A stretch of 64,000 nt of DNA. Origin: Rhodococcus sp. KBS0724 (GTDB lineage Bacteria; Actinomycetota; Actinomycetes; Mycobacteriales; Mycobacteriaceae). Location: assembly GCF_005938745.2 (NCBI RefSeq), contig NZ_VCBX02000001.1:4540501-4604500 (forward strand), read 5' to 3'. The notes under the pieces are model-generated. The model worked only from the letters and a program-made list of their open reading frames with translations. It was not told the origin of the DNA and did no database searches. This document shows positions 36,536 to 61,300 of this stretch, one piece after another; the stretch's first letter is position 1, and each line of letters starts with the position of its first letter. The translations under genes were made by a program, and so were the position numbers.

Positions 36536-38233
36536 GTGACCGCACGCATCTCCCGACGAGGCTTCCTCGGCACCGCAACAACACTCGGTATCGCCGGTGC
36601 GGCAGTCGGCATCTCTGCCCAGCCCGCATCTGCACAACCTGCTGCGGCCACGCCGATTCGTTCGACGCCTCGACACAGTCAATTACCGGCCCCTGGCACG
36701 ATCGATGCGACCGACCCGGCACTGCTCAGCGCCACCGAAGCCGCCAGTCTGCTCCAGGATGGCATCCTTCATCCACGCGAGCTCCTCGACGCCTGTCTGA
36801 CACGCAGTCACGAGTACGACGGCGGGATCGGTTCATGGATCCGGATCTATCCGGAAGTCGCGTACGACGCTGCCGACAAAGCGGCGCAACGACTCTCGAG
36901 CGCAGGGCGTACCAGTGCAGGTGAAGCGCCACCACTGGTCTGCGGACTCCCCCTCGCATTGAAGGACATGTTCGCAGTATCCGGATTGCCGGTCACCGCA
37001 TCGAGTCGTGTCCTCGAAGGGAACATCGCTGCAGGAGACTCGACCGTCTGGCGTCGCCTGAGTGAAGCAGGCATGGTGTTGATGGGTCATGCACACTGCG
37101 ACGAGTTCGCCATCGGTGTGGCGACGGCGCAAGTCGGAAACCCCTGGAACCCGGAGTACTCACCAGGTGGGTCGTCGGGCGGCAGTGCTGCGGTCCTCGC
37201 CGCCCGCTTCAGTCCTCTTGCAACAGGAACCGACACCGGCGGGTCACTCCGCCTTCCGGCAAGCGCTACGGGCATCACCTCTGTCAAACCGACTTTCGGG
37301 CGTTGCAGCACGTACGGAACGATCCCCCTCAATTGGACCCGCGACCATACCGGTCCCATGGCGCGAAGTGCGGCCGATGCGTCTTTGCTGCTCAGCTACA
37401 TGGCCGGCGTGGACGCCAACGATCCCACCACGTCAGTCGGCCCGCCGGTTCCGGCCGAGGGGTATCCCGTGGCTGCTGAGGGCGGAAAGTCACCGCTCGC
37501 CGGCCGCCGATTCGGTATCCCGCGTAAAGGCGTCGACAAATTGCCGGGATCGTTGGGGACTCTGTTCGCCGAGTTCACAGACACTGTCGTCGCGCTCGGA
37601 GGCACGCTGATCGATGTGACGATGCCGACCTATCCGACGGGACTGCTGACCGGCGATATGGCCGAGGCGGGCAATTATCACCAACAGTTCGCCGACCGCA
37701 TCGGGTTGTACAAACCGGAACGGGCACTCTTTGTCGGGCAGGCACTTGCATCGATGGCTGTTCCGGTTGCCGACTACATGACGTTGGCTCACAACAGGCT
37801 TCGCTACCAACACGAATACAACCACATGCTCTCCGAACACAATCTCGATGCCATTCTCGTACCCGGTGCCGGTGTCGACGGCAGTAAGCGCTCTGAGGTC
37901 GCGGGCATCGCACTGTTCGACGGTGTCACTGCCGATGTCGCGTGGGCCAACTACACCGGCGCTCCGGTTGTCACGACGCCCGCCGGAAGGTCGAAGGAGA
38001 CCGGACTTCCTTTCGGCATCCAACTCGGAGGTCGCATGTGGGACGAAGCCGGCCTCATCCAGATTGCGCTGGAACTCCAAGCTGCCCAACCTTTTTGGCA
38101 GGAAGCTCCGCCCTTGGTCCGAAATGCGAGGGAGATCCCGACATCGGTGCTTGCCCAGCCCGGGCTCGGACCTGACCCGACAAACACGCAGAACGTCGGC
38201 TTATCGTTCAGATTTGTGCCGACGTCCTCTTAA
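36536..38233 (+). CDS. Tat-exported amidase (amidase signature family)
   Basis: 565 residues from GTG 36536; the frame extends to TTG 36467 but the twin-arginine signal ARISRRGFLGTATTLGIAG would then not be N-terminal. The signal is followed by a cleavage-type AQPASAQP. Amidase-signature catalytic triad: Lys in PLALKDMFAV (about residue 143), the cis-Ser/Ser motifs GGSSGGSAA (about 210-218) and GTDTGGSLRLPA (about 232-243). Such enzymes hydrolyse linear amides, nitrile-derived amides or peptide C-terminal amides. Extracytoplasmic location next to a peptide synthetase suggests maturation or breakdown of the secreted peptide, but a nutritional role is equally possible. The ribosome-binding site is weak. 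Confidence 0.88.
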   Translation: MTARISRRGFLGTATTLGIAGAAVGISAQPASAQPAAATPIRSTPRHSQLPAPGTIDATDPALLSATEAASLLQDGILHPRELLDACLTRSHEYDGGIGSWIRIYPEVAYDAADKAAQRLSSAGRTSAGEAPPLVCGLPLALKDMFAVSGLPVTASSRVLEGNIAAGDSTVWRRLSEAGMVLMGHAHCDEFAIGVATAQVGNPWNPEYSPGGSSGGSAAVLAARFSPLATGTDTGGSLRLPASATGITSVKPTFGRCSTYGTIPLNWTRDHTGPMARSAADASLLLSYMAGVDANDPTTSVGPPVPAEGYPVAAEGGKSPLAGRRFGIPRKGVDKLPGSLGTLFAEFTDTVVALGGTLIDVTMPTYPTGLLTGDMAEAGNYHQQFADRIGLYKPERALFVGQALASMAVPVADYMTLAHNRLRYQHEYNHMLSEHNLDAILVPGAGVDGSKRSEVAGIALFDGVTADVAWANYTGAPVVTTPAGRSKETGLPFGIQLGGRMWDEAGLIQIALELQAAQPFWQEAPPLVRNAREIPTSVLAQPGLGPDPTNTQNVGLSFRFVPTSS

Positions 38234-38241
38234 CGCTCCGA

Positions 38242-41200
38242 TCAATTCCTGAAGAAAGCCGCAACTCGAGGACCGATCAGCTCGAGCTGATCGGTTTCCA
38301 TCATCGAGTGATGCGAACTCTGCACTGCTGTCTCCGTCAATGTTCCGTTCACATAGGGCTTCCATTCTGCGGCCAGTTCCGTTGTGGAACCGACTCCCAC
38401 AGTGGCGCTGAGAAGTACAGCGTCACCGTCGAACACGCTCGGCTCGTACTCGTCGATCATCGAGGCGGCAGAAGTCGCAAAATCGTACAGCGATCCAAGT
38501 TGGTCGTCGGTGAGGAACGACAAGGAATCGAGCGAACGGCCTAACGTCAGGATCTCGTCTCTGCCCAGCGAACCGAGATCAAGAGTATCCCCGACGTCGA
38601 CTCCCCACCCTGCGGCCAATTCGGCCACATTGTCATGCGCCTGGTTTTCTCCGACTTCGGTTGTCCCGCGCGGGTCGATCATCGCGAGCTTGACGTCGAA
38701 ACCCTTCGAGCGCAACAGAACTGCACACGCATGTCCGATGAAGCCACCGAGCGAGTACCCGACGATATGGAAAGGGCCGCTCGGATTCACACTCAACATC
38801 TCGAGAACGTAGCGCTGCGCCAGGGCATCGACCGATGTGGGAAGTGCCCACGATTCCGCCATTACCGGCGCCTGCAGGCCGTAGAGCGGTGTCTGCACGT
38901 CGAGATGAGGAATCAAGCCGGATGCCTTCCATGCCAACCCGCTCATCGGGTGGATGAAGAACACCGGTACGGCCGATCCAGCTTCCCGGATCGGTAAGAG
39001 AACATCGAGTGCGTGATTCGACTCCTGCGCGCCACCACCAAGTGCGTCTTCGATTCGGGCAGAGAGGGATTCAACCGTCGATGCACCGAACAGCGTGCGC
39101 ACCGGTACGTCGGCACCGACAGAGTTACTCAGTTCAGACGCCAGCTTCATCGCGATGAGGGAGTTGCCACCCAACTCGAAGAAATCATCATCCAACCCCA
39201 CCCGATCAACACCCAACACACCCACAAACGCCGACGCCACCACCAACTCCACCGAAGACACCGGAGCCCGAAACACCCGAGCCTCGAACACCGGCTCCGG
39301 CAACAACGCCCGATCCAACTTCCCCGACGAATTCAACGGAAACGCATCCAACACCACCACAGCAGCCGGAACCATATAACCCGGAACCCGCTCCCCCACA
39401 AACCCCCGCAACACCGACACATCCACAACCGACCCCACAGCCGGCACCACATACCCCACCAACTGATCACCCGTCGCAGACCCACGCACCACCACCGCAG
39501 CCGACAACACCGAACCATGCGCCGTGAGCGCCGCCTCGATCTCCCCCAACTCAATCCGCTGACCACGAAACTTCACCTGAAAATCAGTACGACCAATGTA
39601 CTCGAGTTCACCAGAGGTATTCCAACGAACAAGATCACCACTGCGATACATCCGCTCACCCGAACCGAACGGAGACGCCACAAACCGATCCGCACTCAAA
39701 TCCGGACGACCCACATACCCCCGAGCCAACTGCACACCCGACAAATACAACTCACCCGCAACACCCACCGGCACCGGACGAAGGCGCGAATCCAACACAA
39801 ACACCCGGCAATTCCACTCCGGCACACCCACCGACACCACAGACCCCGACCCAGCATCCGTCACATCCGCAAACGTAAACGACACCGCAGCCTCAGTCGG
39901 ACCATACAAATTATGCAACCGCGCCGACGACACCAACCCGAACTCACGCACCGCCTCCACCGGCAACGCCTCACCAATGACCAACACATCACGCAACGAA
40001 CCCAACAACCCCGGATCCACCAACGACGAAAACGTCGACAACATCGTCGGCACAAAATCCGTCACCGACACACCCTGCTCGTCAATCACCGACGCCAAAT
40101 ACCCCGGATCCCGATGACCATCAACCGACGCCAACACCAACACCGCACCCACCCGCAACGGCATGAAAAAACCCCACAACGACACATCGAACGTCGTCGC
40201 CGTCTTCTGCAAATACACATCATCCGACGTCAAGCAGTACTCGCCCTGCATGAACTCCAACTGATTCACAATCGCGCCATGCGAAACCGCCACACCCTTC
40301 GGCCGACCCGTCGACCCCGACGTGAAAATCACATACGCCGTATTCGACGCCCGCAACGGCAACAACCGATCCACATCAGAAACCCGCGCACCCGAAAAAC
40401 CAGACACATCAACAACATCCACACACACAACCCGACGACCCGACGCCACGAAACCATCACGCTCCGTCGACACCACACACACCGGATCAGCCGAATCCAA
40501 CACATACTCATTACGCGAAGACGGCGCATCCGGATCCAAAGGCACCCACGCCCCACCCGCACGCACAATCGCATACAACCCCACCAACAAATCCACCGAC
40601 CGACGAACAGCCAACCCCACCAACGACTCCGGCCCCACACCCACCGAAATCAAATACCGCGCAAACCTGTTAACCCGCTCATCAAACTCCCCATACGAAA
40701 GCACCACATCACCACACACCACCGCCCGCGAACCCGAACACACCCCCACCACAGAATCAAAACCATCCAACAACAACCCACCCACAGACTCGTGAGACGT
40801 GTCATTGAAACCCTCGACGATGTGCTGCATTTCGTTGGTGGACAACAGTTCCACGTCACCCACAGCAGTTCCGGGCTCCGTCACGATCGCACGGAGAATG
40901 CGGGTCAACCGCTCTGCGAGTGCAACAACGGTAGGGGCGTCGAAAAGATCTGTCGCGTATAGCCACGACATGACCATGCCGGCACCGACACCGGCCGCGT
41001 CTTCGACCGGAGAGGCCGTCAACTGAAGGTCGAATTTAGCGATATCGATACCCGCATCGAACTCCGAAACCCGCAGGCCAGGCAATTCCAGAGCCTCGCC
41101 CGCCATATTCTGGAAGAACAACGCAACCTGGAACAACGGATGATGCGCCTGCGAACGGGCCGGATCGAGAACCTCCACCAAACGCTCGAAAGGCAAGTCC

Positions 41201-44037
41201 GCGTTGGCAAAAGCACCCAGATCAGTGTCCCGAACCTGATCGAGAAGCTCAGCGAACGACATACTCGGAGCCACCGATGTGCGCAACACCAAAGTGTTGA
41301 CAAACATCCCGATCACATCGTCGAGCGCAGGCTCACCCCGACCGGAAATCGGCGAACCGACCACCACGTCGTCAGTCGACGCCACCCGCGCAAGCAATAC
41401 CGCAAGCGCAGCATGCACAACCATGAACAGTGAAACACCACGATCCAACGCCAACTGTTCCAGAGCCCGATGCAATTCACCATCGATATCGAAACGATGC
41501 ACCGCACCACGCGTCGACGCAACAGCAGGACGCGGCCGATCGAGCGGTAAGTCGATCTTCTCCGGCAACCCCGCGAGATTCTCACTCCAATAACGCAATT
41601 GCTCCGACATGAGCGACGCCGGATCGGAATCGACACCCAAAACCTGATGCTGCCACAACGCAAAGTCCGCATACTGCACCGACAACGGTGACCACGCCGG
41701 AGCCTCGCCCTGCGCTCGGGCAAGATAAGCTAACGCAACATCACGCACAAGAGGCCCAACCGACACACCATCGGCAGAAATGTGGTGAACCACCATCGCA
41801 AGAACGAAATCACCTGGGCCGGTACGGAAAAGACGGACCCGAAGCGGAACAGCCACGGAAACATCGAATCCCACGGAGACCAGTGGCAGCAAAGCTGCAA
41901 GCAACTCCGACTCGTCGAGATCCTGAGGATCCAGATCGATATCAGCGGTGGACACCTCGAGAACGTCCTGATAACCCAGACCACCGAACTCCGGATACAC
42001 AGTCCGCAAAACCTCATGCCGAGCGACAACGTCCGCAACTGCCTGCGCAAGGGCACTCACGTCCAGTTCACCGGACAGCCGCAACACGATCGGAATATTG
42101 TTCACCGCAGATTCCGCATCGAAGCGGCTCAAGAACCACATACGCTGCTGCGCCAAGGACAGTGGCACTCGATCGGGCCGCGGCATCGGAGCCAGCACCA
42201 CATGCCCGATCGACCCCGTCTCGGCTTCGATACGGGCCGCCAACTCCTCGACAGTGGACGCTTCGAACAGTGTCTTTACTTGAACCCGGGTATCAAACGC
42301 TGCGCCCAGACGTCCGGCCAGCTTGGCCGCGATCAAGGAGTTGCCGCCCAACTCGAAGAAGTCGTCCGAGGCGCCCACCTGCTCGAGGCCGAGGAGATCG
42401 GCAATCGCGTCGGCCACACGCTTCTGGGCAGGTGTGGACGGCGCCTGGTACGCCCGCGATTCGAACGTCGGCTCCGGTAGTGCGTCTATGTCGAGCTTGC
42501 CCACCGGGGTCAGCGGAATGTCCTCGATCATCACGATTGCTGCCGGGACCATATGCCGAGGAAGTGCGCCGCACGCGTGGACCGTCAACGCATGAGCGTC
42601 GAGCGCGTTCGCGACCTTTACATACGACACCAAGGCTGCTTCGCCCGTCGGCCCACTCCGCGGGAGTGTCGCAACAAATTCGACGCCGGACACTGATGCC
42701 AGAACTGCGTCGATCTCTCCGAGTTCGATGCGGAATCCACGAATCTTGACCTGCGAGTCTCCGCGGCCCAGGTATTCGAGGCTGCGTTGGTCGTCGTCGG
42801 CCTTGATCCAGCGAACGGTATCGCCGGTGCGGTACAGACGTTCACCCGTGTCAGCGAACGGGTTTGCGACAAAACTTGCTGCGGTCGTCGCCGGCAGATG
42901 GTTGTATCCGCGTGCGAGATGTGTTCCGGAAACATACAATTCGCCGGCAGTGCCGGTCGCAACGGGCTGCAGGCGGGAGTCGAGAACGTAGAGTCCGGCA
43001 CCGCGTATCGGGCCGCCGATCATGACCGGACTATCCACCGTCAGTTCGGCAATCGAAGCGACGACCGTAGTTTCGGTCGGGCCGTACGCGTTGAAGAACG
43101 CACGTCCTGGCGCCCACTGCGTCACCAGTGCCGGTGAACATGCTTCGCCGCCGACAACAACAACGTCGAGCGCGTCGAAACCGCCATCGGCAGAAAGCGA
43201 TCCCAATGCCGCCGGCGTCATGAATGCGTGGGTGATCTTTTCTTCGGTGAGCAGTTCGGCGAGTTCGTCGCCGCCGTACACGTCGGGCCGTGCGATCACC
43301 ATCGTGGAACCGCTGCCGAACGCGAGGAGCAATTCCAGAACGGAGGCATCGAAGCTGGGTGACGCAAAGTGCATGGTTCGCGATGCAGCATTAAGACCGT
43401 AACGTTCGACCTGCTCGGCGCACAGGTCCGCAATGCCGCCATGCGTGACGACAACGCCCTTGGGCCGGCCGGTCGAACCCGAGGTGTAGATCACGTACGC
43501 GGGATGCTCGGCACGGAGAGTTCCGACGCGTTCGGTGTAGGACACCGGGTCGGCAGGAAGCTCGGCAGCCTTCGCCAGAACCTCTGCGCTGTCGAGTTCC
43601 CACCACTGCAGGCTCGTAGGCAGTCCGGCCGAGACGGCGGCTACCGTCAAGCCGATCGAGACACCGGAATCGGAGAGCATGTGCAGTGCGCGATCAGCCG
43701 GGTAGTTGGGGTCCACCGGGACAAATGCGGCGCCGGTCTTCGCGACCGCCCACAGAGCACACACCGACTCGACGGAGCGTGGGATGGAGATGGCTACCCG
43801 ATCCTCCGGGCCCACCCCGTGATCAATGAGGAGACGTGCCAGCTGCGACGACGCGGCATCCAGCTCGGCGTAGGTGACAGAACGACCGTCGAAGCGGATG
43901 GCGTCGGCGCTCGGATCGATATCGACGGCAGCCGCCAGTAGCTGCGGCAGCAGAGGCACGCGGACGCGCCGAGTGCGAGTGGGGCGGGGTTTGCGGCTAC
44001 CGCGTGTCTTTGCGGGGGTCAGCTCGTCTGCGCTCAT
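38242..44037 (-). CDS. Non-ribosomal peptide synthetase, terminating subunit (A-T-C-A-T-TE)
   Basis: 1931 residues from ATG 44037; TTG 44094 is possible. Domains: A (about 28-510), T (Ser in [13 protein letters not shown] near 563), C (605-1035; HHISADG), A (1060-1560), T (near 1622), TE (1690-1931; nucleophile GYSLGG, Asp in AMIDPRG, His in SSHHSMM). The chain begins directly with an A domain, so its first residue must be condensed by the C domain that ends the upstream subunit. Specificity residues read by alignment to GrsA give DALFVGAVVK for the first A (closest by memory to aromatic codes) and DVWDLILVSK for the second (unassigned). The second A-T block (39152-40795) has strikingly different codon use. 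The TE implies hydrolytic or macrocyclic release here. Confidence 0.93.
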   Translation of the reverse strand: MSADELTPAKTRGSRKPRPTRTRRVRVPLLPQLLAAAVDIDPSADAIRFDGRSVTYAELDAASSQLARLLIDHGVGPEDRVAISIPRSVESVCALWAVAKTGAAFVPVDPNYPADRALHMLSDSGVSIGLTVAAVSAGLPTSLQWWELDSAEVLAKAAELPADPVSYTERVGTLRAEHPAYVIYTSGSTGRPKGVVVTHGGIADLCAEQVERYGLNAASRTMHFASPSFDASVLELLLAFGSGSTMVIARPDVYGGDELAELLTEEKITHAFMTPAALGSLSADGGFDALDVVVVGGEACSPALVTQWAPGRAFFNAYGPTETTVVASIAELTVDSPVMIGGPIRGAGLYVLDSRLQPVATGTAGELYVSGTHLARGYNHLPATTAASFVANPFADTGERLYRTGDTVRWIKADDDQRSLEYLGRGDSQVKIRGFRIELGEIDAVLASVSGVEFVATLPRSGPTGEAALVSYVKVANALDAHALTVHACGALPRHMVPAAIVMIEDIPLTPVGKLDIDALPEPTFESRAYQAPSTPAQKRVADAIADLLGLEQVGASDDFFELGGNSLIAAKLAGRLGAAFDTRVQVKTLFEASTVEELAARIEAETGSIGHVVLAPMPRPDRVPLSLAQQRMWFLSRFDAESAVNNIPIVLRLSGELDVSALAQAVADVVARHEVLRTVYPEFGGLGYQDVLEVSTADIDLDPQDLDESELLAALLPLVSVGFDVSVAVPLRVRLFRTGPGDFVLAMVVHHISADGVSVGPLVRDVALAYLARAQGEAPAWSPLSVQYADFALWQHQVLGVDSDPASLMSEQLRYWSENLAGLPEKIDLPLDRPRPAVASTRGAVHRFDIDGELHRALEQLALDRGVSLFMVVHAALAVLLARVASTDDVVVGSPISGRGEPALDDVIGMFVNTLVLRTSVAPSMSFAELLDQVRDTDLGAFANADLPFERLVEVLDPARSQAHHPLFQVALFFQNMAGEALELPGLRVSEFDAGIDIAKFDLQLTASPVEDAAGVGAGMVMSWLYATDLFDAPTVVALAERLTRILRAIVTEPGTAVGDVELLSTNEMQHIVEGFNDTSHESVGGLLLDGFDSVVGVCSGSRAVVCGDVVLSYGEFDERVNRFARYLISVGVGPESLVGLAVRRSVDLLVGLYAIVRAGGAWVPLDPDAPSSRNEYVLDSADPVCVVSTERDGFVASGRRVVCVDVVDVSGFSGARVSDVDRLLPLRASNTAYVIFTSGSTGRPKGVAVSHGAIVNQLEFMQGEYCLTSDDVYLQKTATTFDVSLWGFFMPLRVGAVLVLASVDGHRDPGYLASVIDEQGVSVTDFVPTMLSTFSSLVDPGLLGSLRDVLVIGEALPVEAVREFGLVSSARLHNLYGPTEAAVSFTFADVTDAGSGSVVSVGVPEWNCRVFVLDSRLRPVPVGVAGELYLSGVQLARGYVGRPDLSADRFVASPFGSGERMYRSGDLVRWNTSGELEYIGRTDFQVKFRGQRIELGEIEAALTAHGSVLSAAVVVRGSATGDQLVGYVVPAVGSVVDVSVLRGFVGERVPGYMVPAAVVVLDAFPLNSSGKLDRALLPEPVFEARVFRAPVSSVELVVASAFVGVLGVDRVGLDDDFFELGGNSLIAMKLASELSNSVGADVPVRTLFGASTVESLSARIEDALGGGAQESNHALDVLLPIREAGSAVPVFFIHPMSGLAWKASGLIPHLDVQTPLYGLQAPVMAESWALPTSVDALAQRYVLEMLSVNPSGPFHIVGYSLGGFIGHACAVLLRSKGFDVKLAMIDPRGTTEVGENQAHDNVAELAAGWGVDVGDTLDLGSLGRDEILTLGRSLDSLSFLTDDQLGSLYDFATSAASMIDEYEPSVFDGDAVLLSATVGVGSTTELAAEWKPYVNGTLTETAVQSSHHSMMETDQLELIGPRVAAFFRN
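39152..40090 (-). repeat. NRPS A-T segment, copy 1 of an identical pair
   Basis: These 939 bases are identical to 63062-64000 (constant offset 23910) as far as I can compare; the match is cut by the window edge. They cover the T-domain core and the C-terminal two thirds of an A domain. The coding strand is GT-rich with T- and G-ending codons, unlike the surrounding C-ending codon use. Confidence 0.92.
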
Positions 44038-44202
44038 GCGATCACGTCCGGTGATCGATCTGCGTGTACGTCGGCCCCTTGCGCCATCAGACAACTCACC
44101 TTCGCGTAATACTTGTTTTCACGGCAATCCAGCCCGTTCCGGCTCCCCACAATGCATCGGCAACCGAGTGCCATTGTTACAGCCGCGGAGTTGCCGACAG
44201 CC

Positions 44203-44244
44203 GTGTACCGCGAGTGGATATGAGTTCCACCACTCGCGGTACAC
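44203..44244 (-). terminator. Strong hairpin between two NRPS genes
   Basis: GTGTACCGCGAGTGG (44203-44217) pairs perfectly with 44230-44244, a 15 bp stem with a 12-base loop, starting 4 bases after the stop of the four-module synthetase. No U tract follows. It may reduce read-through into the terminating subunit or protect the upstream mRNA. Confidence 0.65.
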
Positions 44245-44248
44245 AGCA

Positions 44249-57928
<13,680 letters not shown>

Positions 57929-58050
57929 CTAGGCTTCCTCCAACTGACTGCGCACGAGCCGACAACAGCACGAACTGACAACACACGAGAAGCACCGGTA
58001 AGGCACAGCGTGTGCCGCCCCGATGCCTCCCACTGGGCAAATACTGCATA

Positions 58051-58344
58051 TTACCCGTCGATACGGTCACCCTTTTCCGATGTTGCCTGCGCGTCTGCGA
58101 TCAAAGAGCTCACCAACGAGGCAATTCCGTCAGCCCCGAGGGCCGGGAGAATTCCCGGAACCAGGCCGGTCAGAGACACCGAGACCAAGGCATCGGCACC
58201 CAATGCGGCACCCATCGTCGCTCTCATCAGCGCCAACTTCTCGGCCAGCTGTGTGAAGGTCACCACGGTGTCTGCGTGTGTGAAGGCCACGGCCGTCGGA
58301 TCTGATGCGGCGGCTGCTGCTGCCAGCTCCGGAAGGTCTGCGGC
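58051..58344 (-). other. A-like stub at the C-terminus of the upstream NRPS
   Basis: The final 97 residues after the last C domain ([16 protein letters not shown] to GDRIDG) mirror the N-terminal stub of the next subunit, ending in SLIADA against ALIADA. They look like a shortened adenylation N-lobe without catalytic motifs. The paired stubs face each other across the subunit junction. Confidence 0.8.
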
Positions 58345-61300
58345 GGTCTTCGGCTCGGCTGCCTCGATCAACGCGCGTTCGAAGTCCGTCACGATGTCGA
58401 TGGTCCGCAGAACCACGGTCGGATCAGCGGCAACGGCGTCGACGACAGCCCGCAACCTGGCCGCGAACAGTTCCATCGTCGAGGCGTCGTACAGATCGGT
58501 TGCATAGGTGAAGCGCATCCGGATATCGGACAGTGCTCCGCGCTCGTCGAACTCCTCGATACCGGTGAGCTGCAGGTCGAACATCGCCGAATCGAATCCG
58601 TCGTCGACAGCCGACAGTTCGAGGCCGGGCAGTGCAAACGTGCCCAGCGCCATGTTCTGGAACGTGAGCATCACCTGGAACAGTGGCGAGTAGGCCTGTG
58701 AACGCTCGCGCCCGACCTGCTCGACCAGACGCTCGAAGGGGACATCCGCGTTTCCGAATGCCGCGAGGTCCTTCTCCTTCACCTGCTGCAATAGGTCGAC
58801 AAACGTGGTTGCCGGTTTCACCTGCGTGCGCAGCACCAGCGTGTTGACGAACATACCGACCAGGTCGTCGAGGACTCGCTCACCGCGGCCCGCCACCGGT
58901 GTACCGATCGCGATGTCGTTCGAACCACTGAGCTTGGACAGCAGCACCGAGAACGCGGCGTGCACGACCATGAACACGGTCGAGTTCTGCTCACGCGCGA
59001 TCTCCGCGATTCGACGCGTGGAGTCGGCGCCGAGTGTGAACAGGAAGTCCGCTCCCTTCATCGACTGCGTCGGTGGACGCGGACGGTCCGTCGGCAGTTC
59101 CAGAAGTTCGGGAACGCCGGCGAGTTCCCGGTCCCAGTAGGCGAGCTGAGTCGACAGCTCACTCTCCGGATCGTCTTCGGAACCCAGGACGTCGCGCTGC
59201 CATAACGTGTAGTCCGCGTACTGGACTTCCAGCGGCGCCCACTCGGGTGCCGCTCCGCCGGTACGCGCGGTGTACGCGATCATCGTGTCCCGGATCATCG
59301 GCGCCATCGAGAATGCGTCGCCGCTGATGTGGTGGACGACCACGATCAGGACGTGCTCGGTGGGTGTGATCTGGAACAGGCGAACGCGCAGCGGAACGGC
59401 GGCAGTGACGTCGAAGCCCTGACCGACAACCTTTGCGACCTCCGCCGCAATCGTGTCCTCACCGACGTACAGCACGGACATGTCGACGGCGGCAGCCGAG
59501 CGCGACTGAATCGACTGAACCGGGCCGTCACCGAGGTCGGGGTAGAACGTCCGCAGGATCTCGTGTCGGGCGACGAGGTCGGACACAGCCGACTGCAGGG
59601 CTGCCGAGTCGAGATCGCCGGACATCCGAATCGCGACCGGGATGTTGTACGCCGCAGACCTGCGATCGATCTGGTTGAGAACCCACATCCGCTGCTGAGC
59701 GAGCGACAACGGAATCTGCGACGGTCGTTCCTGTGCCACCAACTGTGCCCGCGAGCCGGAACCGGCATGTTCGAGCACCCGTGACGCCAGCAGTCCGACG
59801 GTCGACGCTTCGAAGATGATCCGCACCGGAATCTGGGCGTCGAGCGCTTGACCCAACCTGGCGACGACTTGGGTGGCGATCAGTGAGTTTCCGCCCAGAT
59901 CGAAGAAGTCGTCGTCCAGCCCGACTCGCGGAACACCGAGGACCTCGGCAAACACCGACGCGACGATCTCCTCGACCGGGTTGCTCGGGGCACGGAACTC
60001 CGTTGTCTCGAATTCGGGTTCCGGCAGTGTCTTTCGATCGATCTTGCCGTTGATGTTGAGCGGCAATTCGCTCAGCACCATCAATGCAGACGGCACCATG
60101 TAGCTCGGCAACTCGCGGACGAGCTCCGCCTTCACGCTGTCGACGTCGATGCTGACCCCGGCCTGCGGAACAAGGTAGCCGACCAGTCGATCACCCAGTC
60201 GCGGATCAGTTTTCGCGACTACAACCGCGGCCTCCACCGACGGCGCAGCCCTGATGACGGCTTCGATCTCACCGAGTTCGATGCGGTAACCGCGGATCTT
60301 GACCTGGAAGTCGGCACGATCGACGTACTCGAGTTCACCGCCGTTGCGCCAGACGACAAGGTCGCCGGTGCGGTACAGACGGGTGCCCGGGTCACCGAAG
60401 ATGTTGGCGACAAAGCGTTCCGACGTCAGGTCGGCGCGGCCGTGATAGCCACGAGCCAACTGGGTTCCAGCAAGATACAGCTCGCCGGTCACTCCAACCG
60501 GGACCGGATGGAGTCGCTCGTCGAGCACGTAGACCTGTGTATTCCATTCCGGAGCACCGATCGAGACCGACGAGGTGTCGCTCGCGTCCACGTCGTGTGC
60601 GGTGACCGACACCGCGGCCTCGGTCGGACCGTACAGATTGACCAGCGCTGCATCAGACACCTTGCGGAACTCTGCCGCGGTCGCCGCAGGCAAGGCCTCG
60701 CCGATGGCAAGGACCCGCTCGAGTGACTGCGGAAGTGCACCGTCCGCCGCGGCCGTCAGCATCGAGAGCATCGACGGCACCGCGTGCAGCGTCGTCACCT
60801 TCTCCTGGGCCATCAGTGCCAGCATGTACTCGGCGTCCTTGTGCCCGTCCGGGTCGGCGACGACCAGGCGTGAACCGGATGTCAACGCAGACCAGAACTC
60901 CCAGACCGAGAGGTCGAAGGTTGCTGCGGTCTTGAGCAGCATTGCGTCGGTCTGGTCGAGCCCGTACTGATCGCGCTTCCACAGGAGCTGGTTGACGATC
61001 GCGGCATGGGACAGCGCCACACCCTTCGGCTTGCCGGTCGATCCCGATGTGAAGATCACGTACGCGGTATTCGCCGAACGAAGCGGTGCGATCCGCTCGT
61101 CGCCGCGCACCGGCGCTCCGGAGACGCCCGAGAGATCCAGAGTGTCGATGAGTAGGACGTTGTCGATACCGGCGAGCGACGGTGCGTCGTTCTCGGTGCT
61201 GAGCACGCACACCGGCGCGGCCATCTCGAGGACGTACCCGGTGCGATCGGCCGGATGATCCGGATCGACCGGAACGTAACCGCCGCCGGCCTTGGCAACG

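Noticed and set aside
31290..38240. Search for IS elements or integrase genes flanking the NRPS/pap region
   Set aside because: No transposase-like frame or terminal inverted repeats were seen, so mobility of the locus is not supported by this window.
39013..40962. Long plus-strand frame (649 codons, His/Arg/Thr-rich) opposite the NRPS
   Set aside because: It is antisense to a clear A-T block and arises from that block's strand-biased composition; the composition is low-complexity and there is no domain or ribosome-binding site.
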